From an uncultured Collinsella sp. (lineage in GTDB: Bacteria; Actinomycetota; Coriobacteriia; Coriobacteriales; Coriobacteriaceae), in NCBI GenBank assembly GCA_900544095.1, contig UQTV01000005.1, positions 80,091 through 144,090 on the forward strand: DNA of 64,000 bases, in the 5' to 3' direction. The notes under the pieces were generated by a model. The model was not told the DNA's origin and did no database searches. It saw only the letters and a list, made by a program, of their open reading frames with translations. Within the stretch, counting starts at the first letter, position 1. Each line of letters starts with the position of its first letter. A program made the translations under genes and the position numbers. This document shows, one piece after another, positions 16,773 to 26,039 of the stretch.

Positions 16773-17825
16773 TTACGCGACGGTGTAAACCCAGTTGTGC
16801 TTATCCTCGACAGCACCAGACTGGATGCCCGTCAGGGTCTCGCGGAGCTTCTTCATCACAGGGCCGATCTCGGTGTAGCCAGCCGGGAAGGTCACGGTCT
16901 CGTCGGCGCCGTAAACCTTGTTGTCGATCTCGCCAACCGGAGAGATGACGGCAGCGGTGCCGCACAGGCCGCACTCGACAAAGGTACCGGCCTTGACCTC
17001 AGCCCACTCGACGGGACGCTGGTCGACGGTCATGCCCAAATCCTCGGCAACCTGAACGAGCGAGCGACGGGTGATGGAGGGCAGGATGGAGTCGGTGTGC
17101 GACTGAGGAACGACGAGGGTGCCGTCCTCCTTCACGAACAGAACGTTCGCGCCGCCGGTCTCCTCGACATAGGTGCGGGACTCAGAGTCGAGATACAGGT
17201 TCTCGGCATAGCCCTCGCGATGGGCCTCCATCGTGGGCTTGAGGGACATGGCGTAGTTCAGGCCGGCCTTGATGTTGCCGGTGCCGTGCGGTGCGGCGCG
17301 GTCGTACTCGGAAACGCGCAGCTTGACGGGCTTGAGGCCACCCTTAAAGTACGGACCGACCGGGGTCACGAGAATGCGGAACGTGTACTCAGGAGCGGGA
17401 GCCACGCCGATCACGTCACCGGAGCCGATCATAAACGGACGCACGTACAGGGTCGCGCCGGAACCGAAGGGCGGAACCCAGGCGGCGTTGGCAGAAACGA
17501 CCTGCTTGACGGCCTCAACGAACTTGTCCTTGGGGAACGGGGGCATCTCGAGGCGCTGCGCAGAGTTGTACATACGCTCGGCGTTCATGTCGGGACGGAA
17601 GCAGACGATGCTGCCGTCCTCGGCGGTGTAGGCCTTCAGGCCCTCAAAGACCTCCTGGCAGTAATGGAAGATGCCACCGCACTCGGAGACATGCAGGGTG
17701 TGGTCGGCGGTCAGGCCGCCCTCGTCCCATTCGCCGTCCTTCCAATGGGCCTCGTAGCTGTAATCGGTCTTCATGTAGCCAAAGCCGAGGCTACCCCAAT
17801 CGATATCCTTCTTCTCGACAGTCAT
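16773..17825 (-). CDS. ilvE: Branched-chain amino acid aminotransferase
   Basis: 350 residues from the ATG at 17825, which has a strong SD (AAGGAGCGACAT). It is a fold-type IV PLP enzyme; the Schiff-base lysine is probably Lys186 in GTGNIKAGLN. Other family blocks present are EVFEGLKAY, LYVRPF and ECGLCGTAAVISPV. It catalyses transamination of Leu, Ile and Val with 2-oxoglutarate in the cytoplasm. A longer frame upstream to 17975 is not supported. It is a single-gene unit ending in a large hairpin. Confidence 0.95.
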   Translation of the reverse strand: MTVEKKDIDWGSLGFGYMKTDYSYEAHWKDGEWDEGGLTADHTLHVSECGGIFHYCQEVFEGLKAYTAEDGSIVCFRPDMNAERMYNSAQRLEMPPFPKDKFVEAVKQVVSANAAWVPPFGSGATLYVRPFMIGSGDVIGVAPAPEYTFRILVTPVGPYFKGGLKPVKLRVSEYDRAAPHGTGNIKAGLNYAMSLKPTMEAHREGYAENLYLDSESRTYVEETGGANVLFVKEDGTLVVPQSHTDSILPSITRRSLVQVAEDLGMTVDQRPVEWAEVKAGTFVECGLCGTAAVISPVGEIDNKVYGADETVTFPAGYTEIGPVMKKLRETLTGIQSGAVEDKHNWVYTVA

Positions 17826-18050
17826 ATGTCGCTCCTTACATACACAGTTGCATACTCGCGAACCCGCACGCAAGGACCGAGGCCGACCGCGTCGCAACGT
17901 CACACGCCCGGAGCGTAGAGCCGGACGGGACACGCGGACGGCATCAAAGCCGATGGCACGTCGATTCGCATGCACGAGATTGTACTCCCCGCATGCGTTG
18001 GATAAAACGTTTTTCTTTAACTAACTAAAGTATTTTCATTTGACCGAAGC
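17826..18050. other. ilvE promoter region
   Basis: No gene found. AT-rich sequence at 18000-18045 probably carries the ilvE promoter. I saw no T-box specifier/antiterminator pattern. Confidence 0.4.
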
Positions 18051-18084
18051 AAAAAGGCCCGCCACCGTAAACGGTGACGGGCCT
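18051..18084 (-). terminator. Terminator of the DedA-family gene
   Basis: Stem AGGCCCG(C/T)CACCGT with complement, followed on the minus strand by five T residues. Confidence 0.85.
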
Positions 18085-18122
18085 CAACGGCACGGTTTGC
18101 GCGCTGGCTCGATCTACGCGTT

Positions 18123-18761
18123 CTATTTGCCCAGCTTAGCCTTAACCAGACCGACCACGGTCGGAATGATCGACACGGCGACGATACCGATAATCAGCAG
18201 CTCAAAGTGCTCCTGCACAAAGGGAATACCGCCAAAGAAGTAGCCCAGCAGCGTGAAGACCGTCGACCAGGTAATGCCGCCCAGCACGTTAAAGATGACA
18301 AAGTTGCGCCAGTGCATGCCGCCCATGCCGGCGATAAAGGGCACAAAGGTGCGGATAAATGGGAAGAAGCGCCCCAAGAAGATGGCCAGGTGGCCCCACT
18401 TGTCCAAGAAGTCCTCAGACTTTTTAATGCGCTCGGGCGTCATAGACTTCACTTTTCCCGAGGCGATGATCTTTTTGCCAAAGAAGTGACCGATCATAAA
18501 GTTGCACTGATCACCCAAAATGGCAGCCGCCCATGCGACGGCCAGCAGGGCCACGATGTTAAAGCCGCCGTTGTGGGCAAAGAAGCCCGAGGCAAACAGC
18601 AGCGAATCACCGGGAAGGAACGGGAAGAACACCACGCCCGTCTCGATAAAGATGATCAGGAACACGCAGCCGTAGGCCATAAGCGGGCCGGCGGCGATCC
18701 AACTGGCGATCGCGGTGCGCGGGTCTTTGAGCAGCTCGGCGATAAAATTGATGAAACCCAT
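18123..18761 (-). CDS. DedA family membrane protein
   Basis: 212 residues from the ATG at 18761 (SD GAGAGG). It contains the DedA/SNARE-associated domain: ETGVVFFPFLPGDSLLFASG near the N-terminus and the conserved FLGRFFPFIRTFVPFIAG with F/YGR and R residues. Four to five hydrophobic segments are visible. Family members are flippases for undecaprenyl phosphate or phosphatidylethanolamine, or affect membrane potential; the specific lipid here cannot be assigned. Monocistronic, with a terminator directly downstream. Confidence 0.92.
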   Translation of the reverse strand: MGFINFIAELLKDPRTAIASWIAAGPLMAYGCVFLIIFIETGVVFFPFLPGDSLLFASGFFAHNGGFNIVALLAVAWAAAILGDQCNFMIGHFFGKKIIASGKVKSMTPERIKKSEDFLDKWGHLAIFLGRFFPFIRTFVPFIAGMGGMHWRNFVIFNVLGGITWSTVFTLLGYFFGGIPFVQEHFELLIIGIVAVSIIPTVVGLVKAKLGK

Positions 18762-18985
18762 GAAGTAAAACCTCTCAGTTGTGGGCGCGGATACGTCCAA
18801 GTTGACCAGTATACGGTTGCAGCGCGGCCATGCACACGAGCGCACAAAAGCATGACTCCATTACCAGCAAGTATGCATAACTGACACCTGTCACGCTAAG
18901 CCGTGAAAGATTGCTCTTCCTAATCCCTAGCGAATCGCTATACTTTATTGAATCGCATTGCCATGGCGCTAAGGGAGGGCGGCCG

Positions 18986-19690
18986 GTGAGCTTTATCAAT
19001 ACCATTCGCGAGGACATCAAGACCGTCCAGGCGCAGGACCCCGCCGCGCAAAACGGCCTGGTCATTTTCCTTTCGTACCCCGGTCTTCACGCCAAGTGGA
19101 ATCATGTGCCCGAGCACTGGCTCTGGGAGCACGGTCATCGATCGCTCGCCCGCGTGCTCTCGCAAATCACCCGCCACATCACCGGCGTCGAGATTCATCC
19201 CGCTGCACAGATCGGCAAACATTTCTTTATCGACCACGCCATGGGCGTCGTCATCGGCGAGACCACCATCGTGGGCGACAACTGTGTGCTCTACCAGGGC
19301 GTCACACTCGGCGGCACCGGCAACGAGACCGGCAAACGCCACCCCACCCTGGGCAACAATGTCACCGTGGGCACGGGCGCCAAGGTGCTTGGCAACATCC
19401 GCATCGGCAACAACGTCAAGATCGGCGGCAACTCGGTTGTCGTCAAGGACGTGCCCGACAACTGTACCGTCGTGGGCGTGCCCGGGCGCATCATCAAGCG
19501 CAACGGCTGCCGTGTGTTCGAGGAGAGTTTCGACGCCAAGCAGCATCGCGAGTACATGCCCGATGACGCCGCCGAGCAGAGTGCCCTCAACCGCCAGGGC
19601 ATCACCGAGAATGCCCGCCGCGTCAAAGAACTCGAGCGAGAGGTGGCCGAGCTCAAGGCCCTCGTCGCCAAGCTCATGGACGAACGTTAG
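18986..19690 (+). CDS. cysE: Serine O-acetyltransferase
   Basis: 234 residues from a GTG at 18986 preceded by AAGGGAGGGC. Residues 1-70 are the helical SAT N-terminal domain. The left-handed beta-helix of hexapeptide repeats follows (HPAAQIGKHFFIDHAMGVVIG, IVGDNC, GNNVTVGTGAKVLG), with the catalytic DHA(M)G and the loop GGTGNETGKRHP. The last 25 residues form a coiled coil (VKELEREVAELKALVAKL), an unusual extension. The enzyme makes O-acetylserine for cysteine synthesis. No cysK is adjacent. A terminator follows. Confidence 0.93.
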   Translation: MSFINTIREDIKTVQAQDPAAQNGLVIFLSYPGLHAKWNHVPEHWLWEHGHRSLARVLSQITRHITGVEIHPAAQIGKHFFIDHAMGVVIGETTIVGDNCVLYQGVTLGGTGNETGKRHPTLGNNVTVGTGAKVLGNIRIGNNVKIGGNSVVVKDVPDNCTVVGVPGRIIKRNGCRVFEESFDAKQHREYMPDDAAEQSALNRQGITENARRVKELEREVAELKALVAKLMDER

Positions 19691-19731
19691 GAACGCAAGC
19701 GGCACAAAACAATATCGGCACCGACGCAAAA

Positions 19732-19770
19732 GGCGCGCCAGGGAATCAATCCCCGGCGCGCCATTCCTTT
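19732..19770 (+). terminator. Terminator of cysE
   Basis: Stem GGCGCGCC / GGCGCGCC with an inner GGG/CCC pair, then ATTCCTTTT. Confidence 0.85.
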
Positions 19771-19772
19771 TG

Positions 19773-19804
19773 ATGTGACATGCGGGACTGTCCCTTTGTC
19801 ACAT
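19773..19804. repeat. REP-like hairpin with GGGACTGTCCC core
   Basis: Arms ATGTGACA and TGTCACAT enclose GGGACTGTCCC. It lies between convergent cysE and the ABC exporter gene and shares the GGGACAG-type core with elements further right. Confidence 0.6.
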
Positions 19805-21810
19805 TATGCGAACTGACTCAGATAGAGGTCGGCGTAAGCACCCTCGGCAGCCAGCAGTTCCTTATGCGTGCCTTGCTCGATAATGTTGCCGTGGTCCATG
19901 ACCAAGATCAGGTCGGCGTCCACGATCGTCGACAGGCGATGCGCGATCACAAAGCTCGTGCGCCCGCGCATGAGCGCGTCCATGGCGCGGCCGATAGCAA
20001 GCTCGGTGCGCGTGTCCACACTTGAGGTCGCCTCGTCCAGGATGAGAATCGCCGGGTTGTTGAGCAGCACGCGTGCGATGGTCAGCAGCTGACGCTGGCC
20101 CTGGCTGATGCTTTCGGCATCGTTGGCTACGCGCGTGTCGTAGCCCTGAGGCATGGTGCGCACAAAGAAGTCGACCTGGGCGGCGCGAGCGGCCGCAACA
20201 ATCTCCTCGCGCGTTGCCTCGGGGCAGCCGTAGGCGATGTTCTCGGCAATCGTGCCGTCGAACAGCCAGGCGTCCTGTAGCACCATGCCAAACTGCTGTC
20301 GCAACTCGCCGCGATCCATGCGGCTCGTATCCACGCCGTCGAGCGTAATACGCCCGCCGTCAATCTCGTAGAAGCGCATGAGCAGGTTGATGAGCGTCGT
20401 CTTGCCTGCGCCCGTGGTTCCCACCACGGCAATCTTCTGGCCCGGCTCGGCGGTAAACGACACGTCGCGCATGAGCGGCTTGTCGGGCGCATAGCCAAAG
20501 CGCACGTGCTCAAAAGCGACGCGGCCCTCAATGCGACCCGGCAGCTTGGCGGCCTCGTCCGGCAGCGGATCGGCCTCCATCTCGGGCTCATCAAGCAGGT
20601 CGAACACGCGCTCCGCACTCGCCAGCGCGCTCTGCAGCGAGTTAAAAGTGAACGACAGCTGCGTCATGGGTTCGGACGCCTCGTAGATAAACTGGAAGAA
20701 CGCCTGGAACACGCCGACGGTCATGTGACCGGCGACCAGCATGCTGCAGCCCACGAGCGCAATCACAATCTGCGCCAGGCGACCGATAAAGCGAACCGCG
20801 GGTCCGACGGCGTTAATCATAAAGTCGGCCTTGGTGCTCACGCGCGCCAGCTCGCCCGAGGCCTCGTGCACCTCGGCAGAGCTCTGGTGCTCGCGGTTGA
20901 ATGCGCGAATCACCAAACGGCCCGAATAGCCTTCCTCGACCGCGCTCGTGATTTTGGACACCCACTCCTGACGCTCGCCCGTCACATCATGCGTACGGCG
21001 CGAAACCACCTTGGTCACCAGCAGCGACAACGCCGTAAAGAACAAAAAGACTAGCGTAAGCGGCACGCTAAACACGAACATCACGCCCACGGCGCCCACC
21101 ACGGTGCCGATCGACACAAGCAGCTGCAGCAATCCGCGCTGCATGCTCTCGGACATCTTGTCCAAGTCGTTGGTCGCACGGCTGACGACCTCACCGGGAC
21201 GATGCGCGTCAAAGAAGGCAAGCGGCAAACGATTGAGCTTTTGTGCGATGCGGTTGCGTAGACGCAGGTTGAGGCGTTCGGCCACGCTCGACATCAAAAA
21301 GCTCTGGAGCGCATAGAACGAGGCAGCGGCAGTCCAGATCATAAAGTAGACGAAGATGGTCTTGCCGCAGTTCTCCCAGGTGATGTTGAAGGTGGTTCCG
21401 TTGGCAAACGCCACCTGAATGTGGCCCCACAGCTCATCGATCACGCGGGCGCTATATGCCGGTGCAGCGGTGTTAAAGATAACATAGAACACAATGCTCG
21501 CAAACACGATGTAGAAGCGCCAATGGTCGCCGACGGCCTCGCTCCACAGGCGGCGCACCGTCGCCCAGGTATCCCGGGGCGTCTCGCCCTCTTCTTCGTC
21601 GTCCACGTCGCGCATACGCTCTGCCTCGGCGCGGGCACGCTCGTCCTCGGCACGCTCGTTTTCCTCGTAGAGCGCTTGGCGGCGAGCCTCGCGCTCGACT
21701 GCAGCCTTGGCGGCGTCATCCAGCTCGGTCGACGTGACAGCCGTTTCCTCGACCAGCCCCGCGGCAACGGCGTCATCAACGCCGCCCTGCTTCTCGAGCT
21801 CCTCGGTCAT
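19804..21810 (-). CDS. ABC exporter half-transporter, second pair, subunit B
   Basis: 668 residues from the ATG at 21810, eight bases after an ideal GGAGGT. Residues 1-75 are a highly charged Glu/Arg/Ala-rich cytoplasmic extension absent from most relatives. The six-helix membrane domain (about 95-395) and nucleotide-binding domain follow: Walker A GTTGAGKTT, signature SISQGQ and Walker B LILDEAT with canonical Glu. It is coupled to the upstream half-transporter, and both follow a MarR gene. It forms the catalytic half of a heterodimeric multidrug-type exporter; substrate unknown. Confidence 0.9.
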   Translation of the reverse strand: MTEELEKQGGVDDAVAAGLVEETAVTSTELDDAAKAAVEREARRQALYEENERAEDERARAEAERMRDVDDEEEGETPRDTWATVRRLWSEAVGDHWRFYIVFASIVFYVIFNTAAPAYSARVIDELWGHIQVAFANGTTFNITWENCGKTIFVYFMIWTAAASFYALQSFLMSSVAERLNLRLRNRIAQKLNRLPLAFFDAHRPGEVVSRATNDLDKMSESMQRGLLQLLVSIGTVVGAVGVMFVFSVPLTLVFLFFTALSLLVTKVVSRRTHDVTGERQEWVSKITSAVEEGYSGRLVIRAFNREHQSSAEVHEASGELARVSTKADFMINAVGPAVRFIGRLAQIVIALVGCSMLVAGHMTVGVFQAFFQFIYEASEPMTQLSFTFNSLQSALASAERVFDLLDEPEMEADPLPDEAAKLPGRIEGRVAFEHVRFGYAPDKPLMRDVSFTAEPGQKIAVVGTTGAGKTTLINLLMRFYEIDGGRITLDGVDTSRMDRGELRQQFGMVLQDAWLFDGTIAENIAYGCPEATREEIVAAARAAQVDFFVRTMPQGYDTRVANDAESISQGQRQLLTIARVLLNNPAILILDEATSSVDTRTELAIGRAMDALMRGRTSFVIAHRLSTIVDADLILVMDHGNIIEQGTHKELLAAEGAYADLYLSQFA

Positions 21811-21811
21811 G

Positions 21812-23548
21812 CTACTCACCTCCCTTCATCTGCGATTCCGCGATGGCGCGGTACACCTCGCAGGTTTCCATAAGCTCGCCATGCGTGCCCAGGCCCACGA
21901 CCTCGCCATCCTTGAGCACGACAATCTGGTCGGCGTGCAGAATCGTCGAGATGCGCTGCGCGATGATGAGCACCGCGGCGTCGCGCGTCTCGTCCTGCAG
22001 CGCATGGCGCAGGGCCGCATCGGTCTTAAAGTCCAGGGCCGAAAAACTATCGTCGAAGATATACAGATCGGCATGCTTCATGAGCGCACGGGCGATGGCC
22101 AGACGTTGGCGCTGGCCGCCCGAAAAGTTCGTACCGCCCTGCACCACCGGGGTATCGAGCCCCTGCGGCTGATCGAGCACAAAGGTGCTCTGGGCAACCT
22201 GCAGCGCATGAAGCATGTCCGCCTCGGTCGCGTCTTCGTTGCCAAAGCGCAGGTTGCTTGCCACGGTGCCCGAGAACAGCCACGCCTTCTGTGGCACGTA
22301 GGCGATGCGCCCGCGAATCTCACCTTGCGAAAGCTCGCGCAAATCGACGCCGCTCAAGCGAATGGCACCCTTCGTGGCATCGTGGAAGCGCAACAGAAGC
22401 TTTGCCACCGTCGACTTGCCCGAGCCCGTCGAGCCCACAATCGCTGTCGTCTGACCGCGACGACAGGTAAAGTTCAGATCGCACAGCGTGTCCTCGTCGG
22501 CGTCGTCAAAGCGAAACGACATATGATCGAACACGGCAACCGCATCAGCCCCGTCCTTTGAGTCGGACGCGGCCGCATCAAGCGTACGCTGGCCATCGAC
22601 GATGCTCGGCTCAATCTCCAGCACTTGCTGTGCACGGCTTAGACATGCCGCGGCGCGTGGCAGCGTTAGCACCACCATCTGCGCCATCATCACAAAGAAC
22701 AGGATCAGAAGCGCGTACTCCAGCACCGCCGAGATACTCGCGATCTGCATGGCGTGGGCGCCCACGCGGTTGCCGCCAACCCACAGCACCGCTACCTCGG
22801 CGATGTTCATCAAAAAGAAGCTTGAGCTGTCGAGGCCCACAAACAGGTGGTTGACTTTGATGGCGTTGGCGGCGTAGTCGCTGAACACCTCGTCCAGGCG
22901 CCGCTCCTCGTGACGCTCCTTGTTAAACGCACGGATGACGCGCACGCCCACGATGTTTTCGCGCAGCACCACGTTCATGCGGTCGATAAAGCTCTGCAAG
23001 CGCATAAAGATCGGAGCCGCGTTGGCAACCGTAAAGACCGCCGCCACCAGCACAATCGCAACCACGACGCCCAGAAGCGTGCCCATGGCAGGATCGATAA
23101 ACCAGGCGAAGATGATGCCCGCCACAGCCAAAAACGGCACGGGCAGCACCAGCTGAATCGTCTGCAGAATCGCCTGCTGAATCACGTTGATGTCGTTGAG
23201 CGAGCGCGTGATCATCGATCCGGTGCCAAAGCGCTCAAAGTCGCTGGCCGCGAGCTCGAGCGACTTGTCGTACACGGCATTGCGGATATCGCAGGCCACG
23301 TTGGCGGCCAAGCGCGCCGAAAGATAGCAGCCCAGCACCGCGCCGCCGCTGGCCATGCCGGTCGCGATAAGCATGTAGAGGCCATTGCGCAAAATGTAGT
23401 CGACATCACCCGTGGTGATACCGATGTTGACCATGTTCGCCAGCATCGTGGGAACCAACAGCGTGCCGACGTTATCAACCAGCAGCACCAGCAGCGTCAC
23501 TGCGATAAGCCCTCGATAGGGCTTCAGAAACCTCATTAACAGTCGCAC
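21812..23548 (-). CDS. ABC exporter half-transporter, second pair, subunit A
   Basis: 578 residues from a GTG at 23548 (GAGG seven bases upstream); an ATG at 23536 is an alternative start. It has an exporter membrane domain (about 10-300), then Walker A GSTGSGKST, signature FSGGQ and Walker B YIFDDSFSALD, with Asp in place of the catalytic Glu. It is thus the degenerate-site partner of the next gene. It overlaps the end of the MarR gene by 13 bases, so regulator and transporter form one operon, a common layout for self-regulated multidrug exporters. Confidence 0.9.
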   Translation of the reverse strand: MRLLMRFLKPYRGLIAVTLLVLLVDNVGTLLVPTMLANMVNIGITTGDVDYILRNGLYMLIATGMASGGAVLGCYLSARLAANVACDIRNAVYDKSLELAASDFERFGTGSMITRSLNDINVIQQAILQTIQLVLPVPFLAVAGIIFAWFIDPAMGTLLGVVVAIVLVAAVFTVANAAPIFMRLQSFIDRMNVVLRENIVGVRVIRAFNKERHEERRLDEVFSDYAANAIKVNHLFVGLDSSSFFLMNIAEVAVLWVGGNRVGAHAMQIASISAVLEYALLILFFVMMAQMVVLTLPRAAACLSRAQQVLEIEPSIVDGQRTLDAAASDSKDGADAVAVFDHMSFRFDDADEDTLCDLNFTCRRGQTTAIVGSTGSGKSTVAKLLLRFHDATKGAIRLSGVDLRELSQGEIRGRIAYVPQKAWLFSGTVASNLRFGNEDATEADMLHALQVAQSTFVLDQPQGLDTPVVQGGTNFSGGQRQRLAIARALMKHADLYIFDDSFSALDFKTDAALRHALQDETRDAAVLIIAQRISTILHADQIVVLKDGEVVGLGTHGELMETCEVYRAIAESQMKGGE

Positions 23549-24036
23549 GACTCCCCCTCACCTTGATTCTCGGCTTGGCTCTCGGCAGCGATATGCTGCT
23601 TAAATGCCTCGCACTCCTCACCGAGCACCTGAGAGAATTTTCCGATCAAGCGCATAATCTCGCGCTGCTCACACGGCTCAAGCGCGCCAAAGGCTCGCTG
23701 CTCGGCCTTGAGTGCCGGCAGCGCATAACGCTCGGCAAATCGCCTGCCCTCTTCGGTCAGGCTCACAACCTTGTTCTTACGACTGCCTTCGGCAAACTCC
23801 AACGTTGCGAAGCCCCGCGCCGTCAAGGTTTTAATGGCCGAGTTGATGGTCTGCTTGCTGTAGAACCATTCGCTCGTCAGGCGGCTTACGGCAATACTGC
23901 CGCCCGCCGTGCTGGTATCGACGAGCATCCAGTAAGCGCAGTCCGAAAGACCGCAGGCGCGCGAGAACTCCGAATAGATATGGTCGAGTCCATTGAGCAA
24001 CCGGTCGAAGTCGACCAGCGTAACCGCACTATTCAT
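23536..24036 (-). CDS. MarR family transcriptional regulator
   Basis: 166 residues. A winged helix-turn-helix of MarR type (about 35-105): SRLTSEWFYSKQTINSAIKT is the recognition region and VVSLTEEGRRFAERY the wing end. A Glu/Cys-rich tail follows. It overlaps the first exporter gene and probably represses the exporter operon in response to an exported compound. Upstream DNA (24040-24110) contains TTTTTGAC/TTTTTGAC-like AT-rich sequence suitable for operators, but no clear palindrome was pinned down. Confidence 0.88.
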   Translation of the reverse strand: MNSAVTLVDFDRLLNGLDHIYSEFSRACGLSDCAYWMLVDTSTAGGSIAVSRLTSEWFYSKQTINSAIKTLTARGFATLEFAEGSRKNKVVSLTEEGRRFAERYALPALKAEQRAFGALEPCEQREIMRLIGKFSQVLGEECEAFKQHIAAESQAENQGEGESCDC

Positions 24037-24155
24037 CTATCCCACCATTCGATTGTCCGATTTTTGACCAATTTTGTATCTCTAGATTAGTCCGAGTTTT
24101 GACTATCGTCAACAGGCTCTCCGCAAATGCTTGCACTTTTATGGCCTATCGACAG

Positions 24156-24192
24156 AAAAAGACCGCCGGCGCGGGGGCGACGCCAGCGGTCA
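24156..24192 (-). terminator. Terminator of the small hypothetical gene
   Basis: Stem GACCGC(T/C)GGCG and its complement, followed on the minus strand by TTTTTC. Confidence 0.8.
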
Positions 24193-24217
24193 CGTGAAAA
24201 TCGGGTTTTATTACCTG

Positions 24218-24508
24218 TCAGGCAGCGACGGCCTCGTAGACCGTAGCGCCCGCAAAGCTGTCATGCAGGCTCTTGCCGCAAATCCAAGGCAGCTCAACAA
24301 CCTCGCAGACCGTATTGACCAGCTCGGAGCAGTCGGTAAAGTGGCCCTTATCGTTGAGGGCCTCGCAATCCTGAACACGCCAGTACCCATCGGTATGCGT
24401 GATGTAGTACTCGTGGTTGTCGATCGTCACAAAAGCGCGCGTCTTGGAACGCAGCAGCTTCAGAAATCCTTCGAAGTCAGTCTCGACGACATCTCCAGCC
24501 TGGAACAT
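24218..24508 (-). CDS. Small hypothetical protein (96 residues)
   Basis: It starts at the ATG at 24508 with an ideal GGAGGT eight bases upstream and has its own terminator, so it is very likely expressed. It is rich in acidic and aromatic residues (DNHEYYITHTDGYWRVQDCEAL) with four cysteines; no signal peptide or membrane segment. I do not recognise the family. It is not visibly linked to the MarR/ABC operon upstream of which it lies. Confidence 0.75.
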   Translation of the reverse strand: MFQAGDVVETDFEGFLKLLRSKTRAFVTIDNHEYYITHTDGYWRVQDCEALNDKGHFTDCSELVNTVCEVVELPWICGKSLHDSFAGATVYEAVAA

Positions 24509-24803
24509 GATAATTACCTCCTGGCCCAGCGCCACCACAGCGCATTGATAAACGTTGGTACCCCTTTAGTAAAACCTTTATCAGAGGTTATGCGTTCGTC
24601 ATTTAGGCAAGTGGTAAAAAACCGCAGGGTAGACGGGATAAAACGTTTAACCATCCCATTTGTTTGTCACATTCTGAAGGTACTTTTATGCAAACCTACT
24701 TTCCCAATTGGAATCTATCCTTTTGGCCGGGCAATTGACCGTCTACCGTTTGAGCCCGACGGGTATGAACGGGGCATCTGCAACGCCACTACAAGGAGGC
24801 ACC
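24509..24803. other. Divergent promoter region of the hypothetical and nitroreductase genes
   Basis: AT-rich sequence with promoter-like boxes for both directions. A 16-residue frame (24688-24738, MQTYFPNWNLSFWPGN) has a GAAGG SD and two Trp codons; a leader-peptide role is conceivable but unsupported. Confidence 0.35.
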
Positions 24804-25325
24804 ATGGAGACTATCGAAGCACTCATTCACCGCCGCAGCTGCCGCAAATACAGCGATCGTCCCGTCGAGGCCGAAAAGCTTGCACGCATTATCGAAGCCG
24901 GCCAATATGCACCAAGCGGCATGGGCCGCCAACCGGTGACGTTTGTCGCCGTCACCGACCCCGCGACCGTCGAGCGTCTCTCACGGCTCAACGCCCAGGT
25001 CATGGGCAGCAACGGCGACCCCTTCTATGGCGCCAAGACCGTTGTGGTGGTGCTGGTCGACCGCAGCGTGCCCACGCATCTGGAAGACGGCTCGCTTGCC
25101 ATGGGCAACTTGCTCAACGCCGCCTATGCACTGGGTGTCGATTCGTGCTGGATTCACCGCGCGCATGAGGTCTTTGACTCGCCCGAGGGCCTGGAGCTGC
25201 TGGCCAGCTGGAGCCTGCCCGCCGACGGCAGCCTGCGCGGTGTCGGTCACTGCATTCTGGGCTATGCCGAGGACACGCTTCCCGAGGCCAAGCCTCGCCG
25301 TGACAACGTGGTGTATGTAAAGTAA
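24804..25325 (+). CDS. Nitroreductase family protein
   Basis: 173 residues from the ATG at 24804 after AAGGAGGCACC. The N-terminal RRSCRKYSDRPV is the FMN-phosphate motif, followed by QYAPSGMGRQP; the C-terminal GHCILGYAED is the usual closing block. At 173 residues it is a compact NfsB/FMN reductase-type enzyme acting as a homodimer. It likely reduces nitro or quinone compounds with NAD(P)H; the physiological substrate is not predictable. A GTG/ATG upstream would read through non-conserved sequence and is rejected. Confidence 0.9.
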   Translation: METIEALIHRRSCRKYSDRPVEAEKLARIIEAGQYAPSGMGRQPVTFVAVTDPATVERLSRLNAQVMGSNGDPFYGAKTVVVVLVDRSVPTHLEDGSLAMGNLLNAAYALGVDSCWIHRAHEVFDSPEGLELLASWSLPADGSLRGVGHCILGYAEDTLPEAKPRRDNVVYVK

Positions 25326-25327
25326 TT

Positions 25328-25352
25328 AGTTCCGCCGTTCTAACGAACGGCG
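25328..25352 (+). terminator. Hairpin after the nitroreductase gene
   Basis: Stem TCCGCCGTTC/GAACGGCGGA three bases past the stop; no T run, so termination is uncertain. Confidence 0.45.
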
Positions 25353-25380
25353 GACCCGCTGACGCTGCGCGGGCCGCAAC

Positions 25381-25956
25381 TTATCTTGCCGATGGAGTTG
25401 TCGTCGTTTCGCTCGTCGGATTCGCATCTGCGTCGTCGCTTTGCCCGCCTTCGTCCTTTTGCGCATCGGCGATGGTGGTGACAGCCGCAACGATACCGCG
25501 TTGGGGCGCGACGCCCGTCTGGGCCTGAGCGCCCTCGACAGCTTCTGTGCCTGTATGCGCGAGCTCGGGCGACTTAAACACTGCGTCCAAGTTGGCGCCA
25601 CCGCCGGCATATCCGAGCGCGGCGAGTGCGATAACGATCACTGCAACGACGGCCACGATCGGCACATAACGATGCCAACCAGCAGGATTGAGCCCGCTGC
25701 GACGAGCCGCCCCGCGGCTAATGTAGCCAAGCGTGCCATCGTGCTTGAGCTTTGAGCCCACCACGCACTTTCGTCCCCGCAACGAGGACTCGGCCTGCAT
25801 GGCCAAGCGGGCGCTTGCCGAAGGATAGCCATATTTAATGCGTTTGAACGAGCCGTCGAACCCCGAGGCGCTTTTGCCCCACGTCCGCGAAGTCGTACGC
25901 CGGCTGACCGGCAGCGCACTTCGTTTTGTTCGGTTCGTTTTTGAAGTCTCCGCCAT
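25381..25956 (-). CDS. Hypothetical single-pass membrane protein
   Basis: 191 residues from the ATG at 25956 (GGGGGAG close upstream; an ATG at 26010 is possible). The N-terminal half is basic, Ser/Arg-rich and cytoplasmic-looking. One membrane segment lies at about 98-117 (VPIVAVVAVIVIALAALGYA), followed by a Thr/Ala/Glu-rich outer tail. I do not recognise it. The layout suggests a bitopic protein with a disordered extracytoplasmic region. It lies between the nitroreductase (convergent) and the degenerate AAA+ regulator (same strand). Confidence 0.65.
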   Translation of the reverse strand: MAETSKTNRTKRSALPVSRRTTSRTWGKSASGFDGSFKRIKYGYPSASARLAMQAESSLRGRKCVVGSKLKHDGTLGYISRGAARRSGLNPAGWHRYVPIVAVVAVIVIALAALGYAGGGANLDAVFKSPELAHTGTEAVEGAQAQTGVAPQRGIVAAVTTIADAQKDEGGQSDDADANPTSETTTTPSAR

Positions 25957-26039
25957 ACTCCCCCGCACGCCGTAACACAATCGAAACAATACTGCTTTGG
26001 ACTGTATCACACGCGCCGCTCGTGGTCACGGCGCCTCGC

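Noticed and set aside
17826..18050. T-box leader for ilvE
   Set aside because: No specifier-loop AG box or conserved T-box sequence found.
24688..24738. 16-residue leader-like frame upstream of the nitroreductase
   Set aside because: It has an SD and two Trp codons, but no attenuator hairpins follow and nitroreductase is not a biosynthetic gene.
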